A DNA stretch of 19,560 nucleotides, from assembly GCA_040398465.1 (NCBI GenBank), contig JBBAUA010000059.1:1-19560 (forward strand). The letters are read 5' to 3'. The DNA is from UBA7672 sp040398465 (GTDB taxonomy: Bacteria; Pseudomonadota; Alphaproteobacteria; Caulobacterales; Hyphomonadaceae). A model generated the notes under the pieces. The model was not told the origin of the DNA, did not search any database, and saw nothing but the letters and a program-made list of their open reading frames with translations. Shown piece after piece: positions 8,693 to 14,834 of this stretch. The position numbers were made by a program, and so were the translations under genes. The first letter of the stretch is position 1. The number at the start of each line of letters is the position of its first letter.

Positions 8693-9420
8693 GCATCCCG
8701 CTGAACCGCGTCGCCGTCATGTTGCTAGCGTCCGGCCTGTCGCGCCGCTATGGCCGCCGTGACAAGCTGATGGCGCGCCTCGGCCACAAGCACCTGATCG
8801 ACCATTCAGCCGACGTGATCGCCGGCATCCCTGTGCTAGCGCGCGTGGCCATCTGTCCGCCGGATCACCATAACATCCGCGACAGGCTGGCGGGCCGGTT
8901 CGTCATTGCGCTCAACAAGAAGCCAAAGCACGGTCTCGGCCATTCGATCGCGGTCGGCGTTCAGGTCGCGCTGCAGTTCAAGCCGGACGCCATCGTGGTG
9001 TGCATGGGCGACATGCCGTTCATCGAGCCGTGGCTGATCGAGGCGCTCACAGCAAAACTTGGCGACGCCGACATCGTCCACGCGGGCGCACCAGGCCGCG
9101 TGCACCCGCCAACCGCATTCGGCGCAGCGTGCTTCGATCAGCTCAGAAAGCTCGACGGAGACGACGGCGCGAAGAAAATCATCGGGCAGGGTGGGTTCCG
9201 CGTTCTCGGGCTCAACGCGCCATCGCCGCTGCTGCTCGATGTCGACACGCGCGACGGGCTGGGCTTTGCGAGGCGGCAACTTGAGGTTCGGGAGAAATAT
9301 CCGGAGCTCGAGATCGCGCCGCCGGCAGAGCCAGTTTATCCTACTGCGCCGAAACCTCCGGCAGCGACAGACGAGCAGGCGGCGCCTACGCCCCGCCGGG
9401 CGAACGCTCGGCCGTCTTGA
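8689..9420 (+). CDS. MobA-like NTP transferase (molybdopterin cytidylyltransferase type)
   Basis: A 243-residue nucleotidyltransferase of the MobA/MocA family, which adds CMP or GMP to molybdopterin. The N-terminal nucleotide-binding motif LASGLSRRYGRRDKLM (13-28) is clear, followed by HGLGHSI (81-87), the metal-binding GDMP (107-110), HPPTAFGAACFDQL (139-152), GDDGAKKII (157-165) and DVDT (184-187). The DKL form of the first motif and pairing with xdhC favour a cytidylyltransferase (MocA-like) serving an XDH/CODH-type enzyme. GGAGG 6 nt before the ATG supports the start, and the ATGA overlap with xdhC implies coupling. A Pro/Ala-rich tail (about 205-243) follows the domain and is disordered-looking; its last 35 nt overlap the convergent mazG. 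Confidence 0.85.
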   Translation: MSIPLNRVAVMLLASGLSRRYGRRDKLMARLGHKHLIDHSADVIAGIPVLARVAICPPDHHNIRDRLAGRFVIALNKKPKHGLGHSIAVGVQVALQFKPDAIVVCMGDMPFIEPWLIEALTAKLGDADIVHAGAPGRVHPPTAFGAACFDQLRKLDGDDGAKKIIGQGGFRVLGLNAPSPLLLDVDTRDGLGFARRQLEVREKYPELEIAPPAEPVYPTAPKPPAATDEQAAPTPRRANARPS

Positions 9421-10267
9421 CGTCGGTCCACAACGCTTCCTGCTCATCGAGCGACAGCGCCGCGAAGTCCTGACCTCGTGCTCGGGCAAGCGTTTCCATA
9501 GCACGGAAACGCTTGCCAAACTTTGAATTGGCGGCGCGCAAAGCCTCTTCCGGATCAACTGAGAGCTTCCGGCACAGATTGGCGACGACGAACAGGATGT
9601 CGCCCAGTTCCTCAGCCACATGCGCCTCGTCCCGCACAGGCGCTGCGATCGCCTCCTCAAGCTCCTGGATTTCCTCTTGAAGTTTGTGGAAAACCGGCTC
9701 GGGCGACGGCCAGTCGAAGCCAACCCGTGCCGCGCGCTTCGCCAGCTTCTCCGCCCGCATCAGCGCCGGCAGACCCAGCGCGACGCCGTCTATGGCACTC
9801 GGCGTTCCGCCTTCGGCTTTCCTGGCCCGCTCTGCCGCCTTCATCGTTTCCCAGGCGCCAGTCTGCGCATCCGCGTCCGAAATTGTAGCCGACCCAAAGA
9901 CATGCGGATGCCGCTCGACCATCTTGTCGACCAGGCCGCGAACCACGTCGTCGATGTCGAAGTACCCAGCCTCCTCCGCCATCCGCGCGTGGAACACGGA
10001 CTGGAACAGCAGGTCGCCCAGCTCACCCTTGAGCTCGCCCATGTCATGGCGTTCGATCGCGTCGGCCACCTCATAGGCTTCCTCGATCGTGTACGGCGCG
10101 ATGGTGGCAAAGTTCTGCGCCACGTCCCACGGGCACCCGGTCTTCGGGTCTCGCAGCCGGGCCATTAACGCCACCAGATCGCGGAAGGCGTCTCCAGATG
10201 AGGGGAGGGAGCGGCCCTCGTCAGGCTCGGCGTCGCGGCCGGTCGATGTCGAACCCGTCTTAGTCAC
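9386..10267 (-). CDS. mazG: Nucleoside triphosphate pyrophosphohydrolase MazG
   Basis: A 293-residue MazG with two all-alpha NTP-PPase domains. MazG hydrolyses (d)NTPs to NMP and pyrophosphate, clearing aberrant nucleotides. The N-terminal domain has LMARLRDPKTGCPWD (34-48), APYTIEEAYEVADAIE (57-72) and GELGDLLFQ (81-89). The second has EEIQELEEAI (198-207) and EELGDILFVVANLCRK (219-234), with all the metal-binding acidic residues present. It is about 30 residues longer than E. coli MazG because of an N-terminal tail. The start is GTG, with AGGGG 8 nt upstream; the next Met (34) lies too deep in the domain. It follows the MBL hydrolase by 65 nt on the same strand and overlaps mobA by 35 nt tail to tail. 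Confidence 0.95.
   Translation of the reverse strand: MTKTGSTSTGRDAEPDEGRSLPSSGDAFRDLVALMARLRDPKTGCPWDVAQNFATIAPYTIEEAYEVADAIERHDMGELKGELGDLLFQSVFHARMAEEAGYFDIDDVVRGLVDKMVERHPHVFGSATISDADAQTGAWETMKAAERARKAEGGTPSAIDGVALGLPALMRAEKLAKRAARVGFDWPSPEPVFHKLQEEIQELEEAIAAPVRDEAHVAEELGDILFVVANLCRKLSVDPEEALRAANSKFGKRFRAMETLARARGQDFAALSLDEQEALWTDVKTAERSPGGA
9485..9517 (+). terminator. Perfect 13-bp inverted repeat inside mazG, possible terminator for xdhC-mobA
   Basis: GGCAAGCGTTTCC (9485-9497) and its exact reverse complement GGAAACGCTTGCC (9505-9517) flank a 7-nt loop. It lies 65 nt past the mobA stop, so a plus-strand transcript would fold it just downstream of the operon, but no T-tract follows (AAACTTTG). 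On the other strand the same bases encode the MazG segment GKRFRAMETLA. Terminator function is inference; the repeat itself is certain. Confidence 0.4.
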
Positions 10268-10294
10268 AACCCAAACCCCTCATAGCGCCAGTCG

Positions 10295-10332
10295 CATAAT
10301 CAACATTATGGGCAATTTGATTGCCATTGAAA
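10295..10332 (-). promoter_or_regulatory. Tandem palindromes with promoter-like elements before mazG
   Basis: Two abutting perfect palindromes fill the mbl-mazG spacer: CATAAT-CAAC-ATTATG (10295-10310) and GGCAAT-TTG-ATTGCC (10311-10325). Read on the minus strand, CATAAT at 10310-10305 matches the -10 consensus at 5 of 6, and TTTCAA at 10332-10327 is a weak -35 with a 16-nt spacer. The stretch is AT-rich compared with its surroundings. It fits a promoter for mazG overlapped by an operator, but two small RNA hairpins are an alternative. Confidence 0.4.
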
Positions 10333-11163
10333 TCAGTCACGTAGCAGCATCTCCAGTTCCATCCCGTCATAGGCGGGCTCTACGCCCGCCGGCAGCTCGG
10401 ACCGCAGCTTCGCATAGTCCAGATCGACATGGAGGTTCGTCAGCACGGCGCGCCGCGGCTTGAGCCGTTCGATCCAGGCCAGCGCCTCCGCCACGCTCGC
10501 ATGCGTCGGATGAGGCCTGTAGCGCAGAGCATCGACCACCAAGGTGTCGAGCCCATACAGCCGCTCCAGGGTCGTCTCGGGCAACCTCACCACATCGTTG
10601 CAGTAGCCAAACGTACCCAGCCGGAAACCCAGCGAGCTGATCCCGCCATGGTCCTGCGCCAACGCCAGCATCTCCAGCTCGCCACCCAGACCTCCGATCC
10701 GGATCGCCTGCCCCGCCACCAGATCGTCATGGCGGTCGAGGATGGCCGGGTATGCGCCCGCGCCCTCGAAGCAGTACCTGAACCGGTCTCCGACGACGCG
10801 CGCCGTCTCGGCGTCCATGTGCAGCGGGATGCGCTTCATGGCGCGCAGCACCAGCGCACGAAGATCGTCGATGCCATGGCACTGGTCGGCGTGCTCATGC
10901 GTGAGTACGACGGCGTCCAGCCGCGTGACCCGCGCCGCCAGCAACTGCTCCCGGATGTCTGGCGACGTATCGATCAGCACAAGCGTCGGCTCGGACACCC
11001 CTGTCGACCAGTAGCGGACCAGCGCCGAACAGCGCGTCCGCCGGTTGCGCGGCTCGGCCGGGTCGCAGACACCCCAGTCATTGCCAATCCGCGGGACGCC
11101 GCCGGACGATCCACAGCCGAGGATCCGGACCTGCAACCTGCCCTTTGGCGCCGTCGCGCTCAT
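10333..11163 (-). CDS. MBL-fold metallohydrolase (PhnP-like)
   Basis: A 276-residue metallo-beta-lactamase-fold protein resembling the PhnP/RNase Z-like phosphodiesterase branch. Visible are ILGCGSSGGVP (14-24), LVLIDTSPDIREQLL (61-75), the metal motif THEHADQCHGIDD (88-100), DHGG (171-174), the aspartate in VVDALRYRPHPTH (209-221, D211) and TNLHVDLDY (242-250, H245). In the standard HxHxDH motif the final His is Gln94, though His96 lies two residues on. I believe this variant is frequent in alphaproteobacterial relatives, but cannot check. Its ATG overlaps the tatD stop by 4 nt. The tatD-MBL pairing is common in alphaproteobacteria. The substrate is unknown; a cyclic phosphodiester is a family-based guess. 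Confidence 0.88.
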   Translation of the reverse strand: MSATAPKGRLQVRILGCGSSGGVPRIGNDWGVCDPAEPRNRRTRCSALVRYWSTGVSEPTLVLIDTSPDIREQLLAARVTRLDAVVLTHEHADQCHGIDDLRALVLRAMKRIPLHMDAETARVVGDRFRYCFEGAGAYPAILDRHDDLVAGQAIRIGGLGGELEMLALAQDHGGISSLGFRLGTFGYCNDVVRLPETTLERLYGLDTLVVDALRYRPHPTHASVAEALAWIERLKPRRAVLTNLHVDLDYAKLRSELPAGVEPAYDGMELEMLLRD

Positions 11164-11933
11164 TGGACCCGCCTGAAAATCGCGAGGGCGTTCTCGGTCG
11201 TCAGCCGGGCCGCTTCATCGATTTCCAGCCCGCGATGCGCCGCGAATGCGCGGCACACATCCGCGACATAGGCCGGCTCATTGCGACGGCCGCGATGCGG
11301 GATCGGAGCAAGGTACGGACAGTCGGTCTCCAGGATCAGCTTGTCGAGCGGCACCTTGGCGATCACGCCGCGTACGTCCGTCGCGTTCTTGAACGACAGG
11401 ATGCCAGAGACCGAGAACCACGCCCCGAGATCCATAGCCCGCATCGCGAGCCGTTCACCGCTCGTGTAGCAGTGCATCAGGATCGGAAACGCGCCGCGCT
11501 TGAACTCGCGTTCGAGGATGTCGCCCGTCAGGTCGTCGGCCTCGCGTGTATGCACGACCAGCGGCAACTGCGTTTCGCGCGCCGCCTGGATGTGCTCGAC
11601 GAAGCTGCGCTCCTGCAGGACGATATCGCTATAGCCGTAGTGTCGGTCCAGGCCGGTTTCGCCAATGCCAACGACCTTCGGGTCGCGCGCTTCTTCGACC
11701 AGCGTCTCCGCCTGCAGCGACCAGAAGTCCTTCGCATAGTGCGGATGCACGCCGACCGTGCAGTGGATGTCGTCGTTCGCCGCTGCGACCGCCTTCACGG
11801 CGGGGTAGCGGTCGAGACGGTCGCAGATCGTTACCATGCGCGTAACGCCAGCCGCCCGTGCGCGCGCCAGGACATCCGGCAGATCGTGCGCGAACTGCTC
11901 GGCGTGGAGATTCACATGCGTGTCGAACAGCAA
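11160..11933 (-). CDS. tatD: TatD family metal-dependent hydrolase
   Basis: A 257-residue TIM-barrel TatD/YcfH-family hydrolase; members act as 3'-5' exonucleases or deoxyribonucleases and the fold needs divalent metals. Visible are DTHVNLH (4-10), GVHPH (61-65), GETGLD (91-96, metal Glu92), VVHTREADD (126-134, His128), MHCYTS (153-158, His154) and LETDCPYLAP (201-210, Asp204), then RRNEPAYV. The first metal motif, normally HxH, is HVN here: Asn8 replaces the second His. The start is TTG, one codon after the holB stop and in the same frame, with GGGGG 8 nt upstream; no ATG or GTG fits the family N-terminus. The methionyl-tRNA synthetase gene usually found between holB and tatD is absent. It overlaps the MBL gene by 4 nt. 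Confidence 0.9.
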   Translation of the reverse strand: MLFDTHVNLHAEQFAHDLPDVLARARAAGVTRMVTICDRLDRYPAVKAVAAANDDIHCTVGVHPHYAKDFWSLQAETLVEEARDPKVVGIGETGLDRHYGYSDIVLQERSFVEHIQAARETQLPLVVHTREADDLTGDILEREFKRGAFPILMHCYTSGERLAMRAMDLGAWFSVSGILSFKNATDVRGVIAKVPLDKLILETDCPYLAPIPHRGRRNEPAYVADVCRAFAAHRGLEIDEAARLTTENALAIFRRVQ

Positions 11934-11936
11934 GCG

Positions 11937-12905
11937 TCAGGCCCCCGCACTGCCGAGGCGACCAGACGCGGCCTGAAGCGCAGCTGCAACCGTCTGCGCG
12001 CGATCCTGGTTCAGCGCCGACGCTTCGGCGCTGATACGCGCCACCGCAAGCGCCGCATCGGCCAGATCGCCGGCGAGCACCGGATCGCCCTCACGCATCG
12101 CGCGCCTCTGAAAGTAGCCGCGCAGATGCTCCAGCGACATGGCCAGCGCCCCATCGCTGCGGGCTGCTTGAGACAGCGCACCCTGCAGCGCCGACGCATC
12201 GACGCCATCCGCACGCAAGAGCGCGTCGATCGCCGCACCAGCCGCTTCTCCGTCACCCTGCATCAACGCGATCGCGCGTCCCGGCCGGCCCGGCGCCAGT
12301 GCTGCGACGGACTCGGCCTTCGCGCCCGTATGGCCGGCCTGCGCGAGTACCGCCAGTTCGTCACGCTCGCTCAGCGTTCCACAGCGCAAGACGCGGCAAC
12401 GGCTGCGGATCGTCGGCAGCAGAGCCTGTTCGCCATGCGAGATCAGGAACAGCACAGCCTTGGCTGGCGGCTCCTCGAGCGTTTTCAGCACGGCGTTGGC
12501 GCCGAAGCGATTCATCTCATCGACAGCGTCGATAATCGCCACCCGCCAGCCGCCAAGGGCGGGACGCAGCGAGAAGAACTGCGCAAGTTCACGCACGCTA
12601 TCGACCGGGATCTCGGATTTCTGCTTGCCCTTGTCATCGAACGGCCTGCGGATCACGCGCAGGTCCGGATGGCTGCCAGCAAGCGCCAGTCGCGTCAGCA
12701 CAGGATCGGGCGAAGCCGTCAGGTCCGAGCGATCGCCGAGAAGATGCAGCGCCAGCCGCAACGCGAGCCGCGCCTTGCCAACGCCACGTGAACCGCGCAG
12801 CAGCCAGCCATGATGCATGCGACCCGCCGCCAGCGCCTCGAAGAACTCGCGCCGCGCCGCCTCATGCCCAAACACAGGTCCGAAGTCATCCGCCTGCAGC
12901 TCCAT
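11937..12905 (-). CDS. holB: DNA polymerase III subunit delta' (clamp-loader)
   Basis: A 322-residue clamp-loader subunit, AAA+ family, part of the complex that opens the beta clamp and places it on DNA. Visible are VFGHEAARREF (11-21), the P-loop-like GSRGVGKA (38-45) with Ala in place of the usual Ser/Thr, a Walker-B-like VAIIDAVDEMN (122-132), the conserved NAVLKTLEEPP (137-147) and the SRC motif (168-170). The degenerate P-loop fits delta', which in E. coli does not hydrolyse ATP. The four-cysteine zinc module between the P-loop and residue 90 in E. coli delta' is missing, which I believe is common in alphaproteobacteria. Its ATG overlaps the tmk stop in a TGATG, and 3 nt separate its stop from tatD. 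Confidence 0.93.
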   Translation of the reverse strand: MELQADDFGPVFGHEAARREFFEALAAGRMHHGWLLRGSRGVGKARLALRLALHLLGDRSDLTASPDPVLTRLALAGSHPDLRVIRRPFDDKGKQKSEIPVDSVRELAQFFSLRPALGGWRVAIIDAVDEMNRFGANAVLKTLEEPPAKAVLFLISHGEQALLPTIRSRCRVLRCGTLSERDELAVLAQAGHTGAKAESVAALAPGRPGRAIALMQGDGEAAGAAIDALLRADGVDASALQGALSQAARSDGALAMSLEHLRGYFQRRAMREGDPVLAGDLADAALAVARISAEASALNQDRAQTVAAALQAASGRLGSAGA

Positions 12906-13549
12906 CAGCGGACCTCCGGAAAGCGCCGCGTGATTTCTGCTAGGGCGTCTTGGGCCAGCGACTCCGGCGAGGCAGACGCATCAAGCACAAGACAGCGCTG
13001 AGGATTGGCGCGAGCGATGTCGAGGAAAGCCTGATGCACGGCGGCATGATAGGCGAGGTCGCGCGACTCGATCGCGTCCTGTGCCGCCGACCGCGCGTTC
13101 ATCCGTGTACGTGCAATGTCCATCGACAGATCGAGCACAAGCGTGAGATCAGGACCGTCCGCGCCCACGCACATTCGTTCAAGCGCATCGAAATGCTCCG
13201 GCCCGACGCCGCCCGCCGCGACCTGATAGGCCCGCGTCGAATCCGAAAAGCGATCGCAGATCACCCATGTCCCGCGCGCCAGCGCCGGCCGGATCGTGCG
13301 ATCGAGATGATCGCTGCGCGCTGCGTAGAACAGCAGCGCCTCCGCGACAGGATTCCATCCACCAACATCGTCAGGCGGATTGAGGATCAGACGTCTCAGC
13401 GTCTCCGCGCCAGGCGACCCGCCGGGTTCTCGCGTCCTCACAACCTCGACGCCCTTCGCGGCCAGTTGCAACGCCAGCGCGGCCGCAAGCGTGGACTTGC
13501 CTACGCCCTCGCCGCCCTCAAGCGTTATGAACCGACCACGATGCGCCAA
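12905..13549 (-). CDS. tmk: Thymidylate kinase
   Basis: A 214-residue dTMP kinase, which phosphorylates dTMP to dTDP with ATP. The N-terminal RFITLEGGEGVGKST holds the P-loop (13-20), REPGG (40-44) is the TMP-binding segment and DRFSDSTRAYQ (99-109) the DRX motif; length is normal. The LID region departs from the family: where most bacterial Tmk read DRxE the sequence is DAIE (158-161), and the following segment reads AAVHQAF (169-175) where relatives have RVRxGF. The start is TTG, one codon after the stop of the carboxypeptidase gene and in its frame, with AGGGG about 10 nt upstream; there is no other start codon between it and RFITLEGG. It overlaps holB by 1 nt. Confidence 0.92.
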   Translation of the reverse strand: MAHRGRFITLEGGEGVGKSTLAAALALQLAAKGVEVVRTREPGGSPGAETLRRLILNPPDDVGGWNPVAEALLFYAARSDHLDRTIRPALARGTWVICDRFSDSTRAYQVAAGGVGPEHFDALERMCVGADGPDLTLVLDLSMDIARTRMNARSAAQDAIESRDLAYHAAVHQAFLDIARANPQRCLVLDASASPESLAQDALAEITRRFPEVR

Positions 13550-13552
13550 GCC

Positions 13553-14728
13553 TCAATCACCCCTTAGCCCAAGCATCGCTTTGCCGAAGAAGCCTAGCTG
13601 GTTGACCGTCGCGCCCGCTGCAACCGGAATGCGCTTCGCCGGCGTGCCGGGAGCGGTGATTACCAGTTCGCCAACCACGTCGCCTTCCTTCACGGGCGCG
13701 TACAGCGGCCCCTTGTAAACGACTTCGCCCTTGATCTTTTCGACCGCGTCGAGATGAAGTCCGATCGCATAACCATCCGCCGCCACCAGTGGCACCTGCG
13801 CCTGTTCGCCAAGCCACACATCAGCGACCGCAACCTGGGCGCCTTTGGTGACAAGCGTCGCGGAGGTGAAGTCGAGGAAGGCGGACCGCATCACACGCGG
13901 ACCTTCTTGCTTGCGCGCCGTCTCGCTGGCGAGCCCGTTCAGCACGATGATCCGCCGCTTGCCTTCACGCACAGCTGAACCGACGAGACCGTAGCCCGAT
14001 ACCGACAGATGCCCAGTCTTCACGCCATCCGCGCCATCAAGCTCACGGAGAAGGGGGTTCCGGTTGTATTGGCGCGTCTTGTTGAAGGTGAACTCCGGCT
14101 CCGAAAACATCGGATAGAACTCCGGGAAGTCCTTGATCAGCCTGAACGACAGCAGTGCGATGTCATGCGCGCTCATTCGATGCCGCGGATCGTCGAGGCC
14201 GGTCGCGTTCGCGAATGTCGAATTGGTGAGACCAAGCTCCTTGCCACGCGTGGTCGCCTGACGCGCATAGGCGTCCTCGCTGCCGAACAGCCCTTCTGCA
14301 AGCACGATGCAAGCATCATTGCCCGAGACGATCACGGCGCCTTTCAGCAGGTCCTGCACGGTGACCTTTGAATTGAGCGGCAGGAACATGGTCGAGCCAT
14401 CCGTGCCGGCGCCGCCTGTGCGCCATGCATGCTCGCTCACCGTGAATTCGTCCGTCATCGCAAGCCGGCCAGCTTTGATGCGCTCGAACACCATGTAGTA
14501 GAGCATCAGCTTGGACATCGAGGCCGGGATCATCGGCTCGTCGCCCTTCTTGGAGTAGAGGGGCAGGCCGGTGTCGCCATCCATGATGTAGGCGTAGGTC
14601 GCCGCGGTGCTCAGCGGATCGGTCGCCGACACCTCGATTGGCGCAGGCGCGGCGCCGGGCCCCGGCTGGGCGACGGCGGATGCGGCTGCCAGCACGGCAA
14701 CAGCAAGGGTTCCAGCAATTAAACGCAT
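13553..14728 (-). CDS. D-alanyl-D-alanine carboxypeptidase (PBP5/DacA-DacC type)
   Basis: A 391-residue low-molecular-mass penicillin-binding protein that removes the terminal D-Ala from peptidoglycan stem peptides in the periplasm. A signal peptide is visible (about 1-20, ending ASAVA before QPG). The catalytic set is complete: SMSK (Ser70, Lys73), SGN (135-137) and KTG (237-239). A C-terminal beta-rich PBP5 domain runs from about 295, ending in a hydrophobic/basic tail (GFFGKAMLGLRGD) that could bind the membrane. An in-frame GTG lies 10 codons upstream at 14758, but GAGGGAG 9 nt before the ATG at 14728 and the start of the signal peptide favour the ATG. It opens the tmk-holB-tatD-mbl run and follows rlpA by 105 nt, so both flanking wall enzymes may be co-transcribed. 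Confidence 0.93.
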   Translation of the reverse strand: MRLIAGTLAVAVLAAASAVAQPGPGAAPAPIEVSATDPLSTAATYAYIMDGDTGLPLYSKKGDEPMIPASMSKLMLYYMVFERIKAGRLAMTDEFTVSEHAWRTGGAGTDGSTMFLPLNSKVTVQDLLKGAVIVSGNDACIVLAEGLFGSEDAYARQATTRGKELGLTNSTFANATGLDDPRHRMSAHDIALLSFRLIKDFPEFYPMFSEPEFTFNKTRQYNRNPLLRELDGADGVKTGHLSVSGYGLVGSAVREGKRRIIVLNGLASETARKQEGPRVMRSAFLDFTSATLVTKGAQVAVADVWLGEQAQVPLVAADGYAIGLHLDAVEKIKGEVVYKGPLYAPVKEGDVVGELVITAPGTPAKRIPVAAGATVNQLGFFGKAMLGLRGD

Positions 14729-14784
14729 GGCGACAGACTCCCTCGGGAATCTGGTCACAAAACGGCGTTTCGGGCATCCGCGTC

Positions 14785-14834
14785 AACCGCCGGGAAGCCG
14801 CAGACCGGCAATCCCTGCCCTGCCCCGGGCGGTT
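14785..14834 (-). terminator. Imperfect inverted repeat between rlpA and the carboxypeptidase gene
   Basis: AACCGCCGGG (14785-14794) pairs with CCCGGGCGGTT (14824-14834) with one bulged base, over a 29-nt loop. The far arm touches the rlpA stop codon. Read on the minus strand there is no T-tract after it, so it may only attenuate transcription into the carboxypeptidase operon. Confidence 0.25.

Noticed and set aside
11145..12791. A plus-strand open frame of about 548 codons opposite holB and tatD
   Set aside because: It is antisense to two well-supported genes, is extremely rich in Arg/Gln/His as expected of a shadow frame in GC-rich DNA, and has no family motif.
11937..12905. Degenerate HolB P-loop (Ala for Ser/Thr) and missing zinc cysteines as a defect
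   Set aside because: Delta' subunits need not hydrolyse ATP, and lack of the zinc module appears usual for this class, so this is not evidence of a broken gene.
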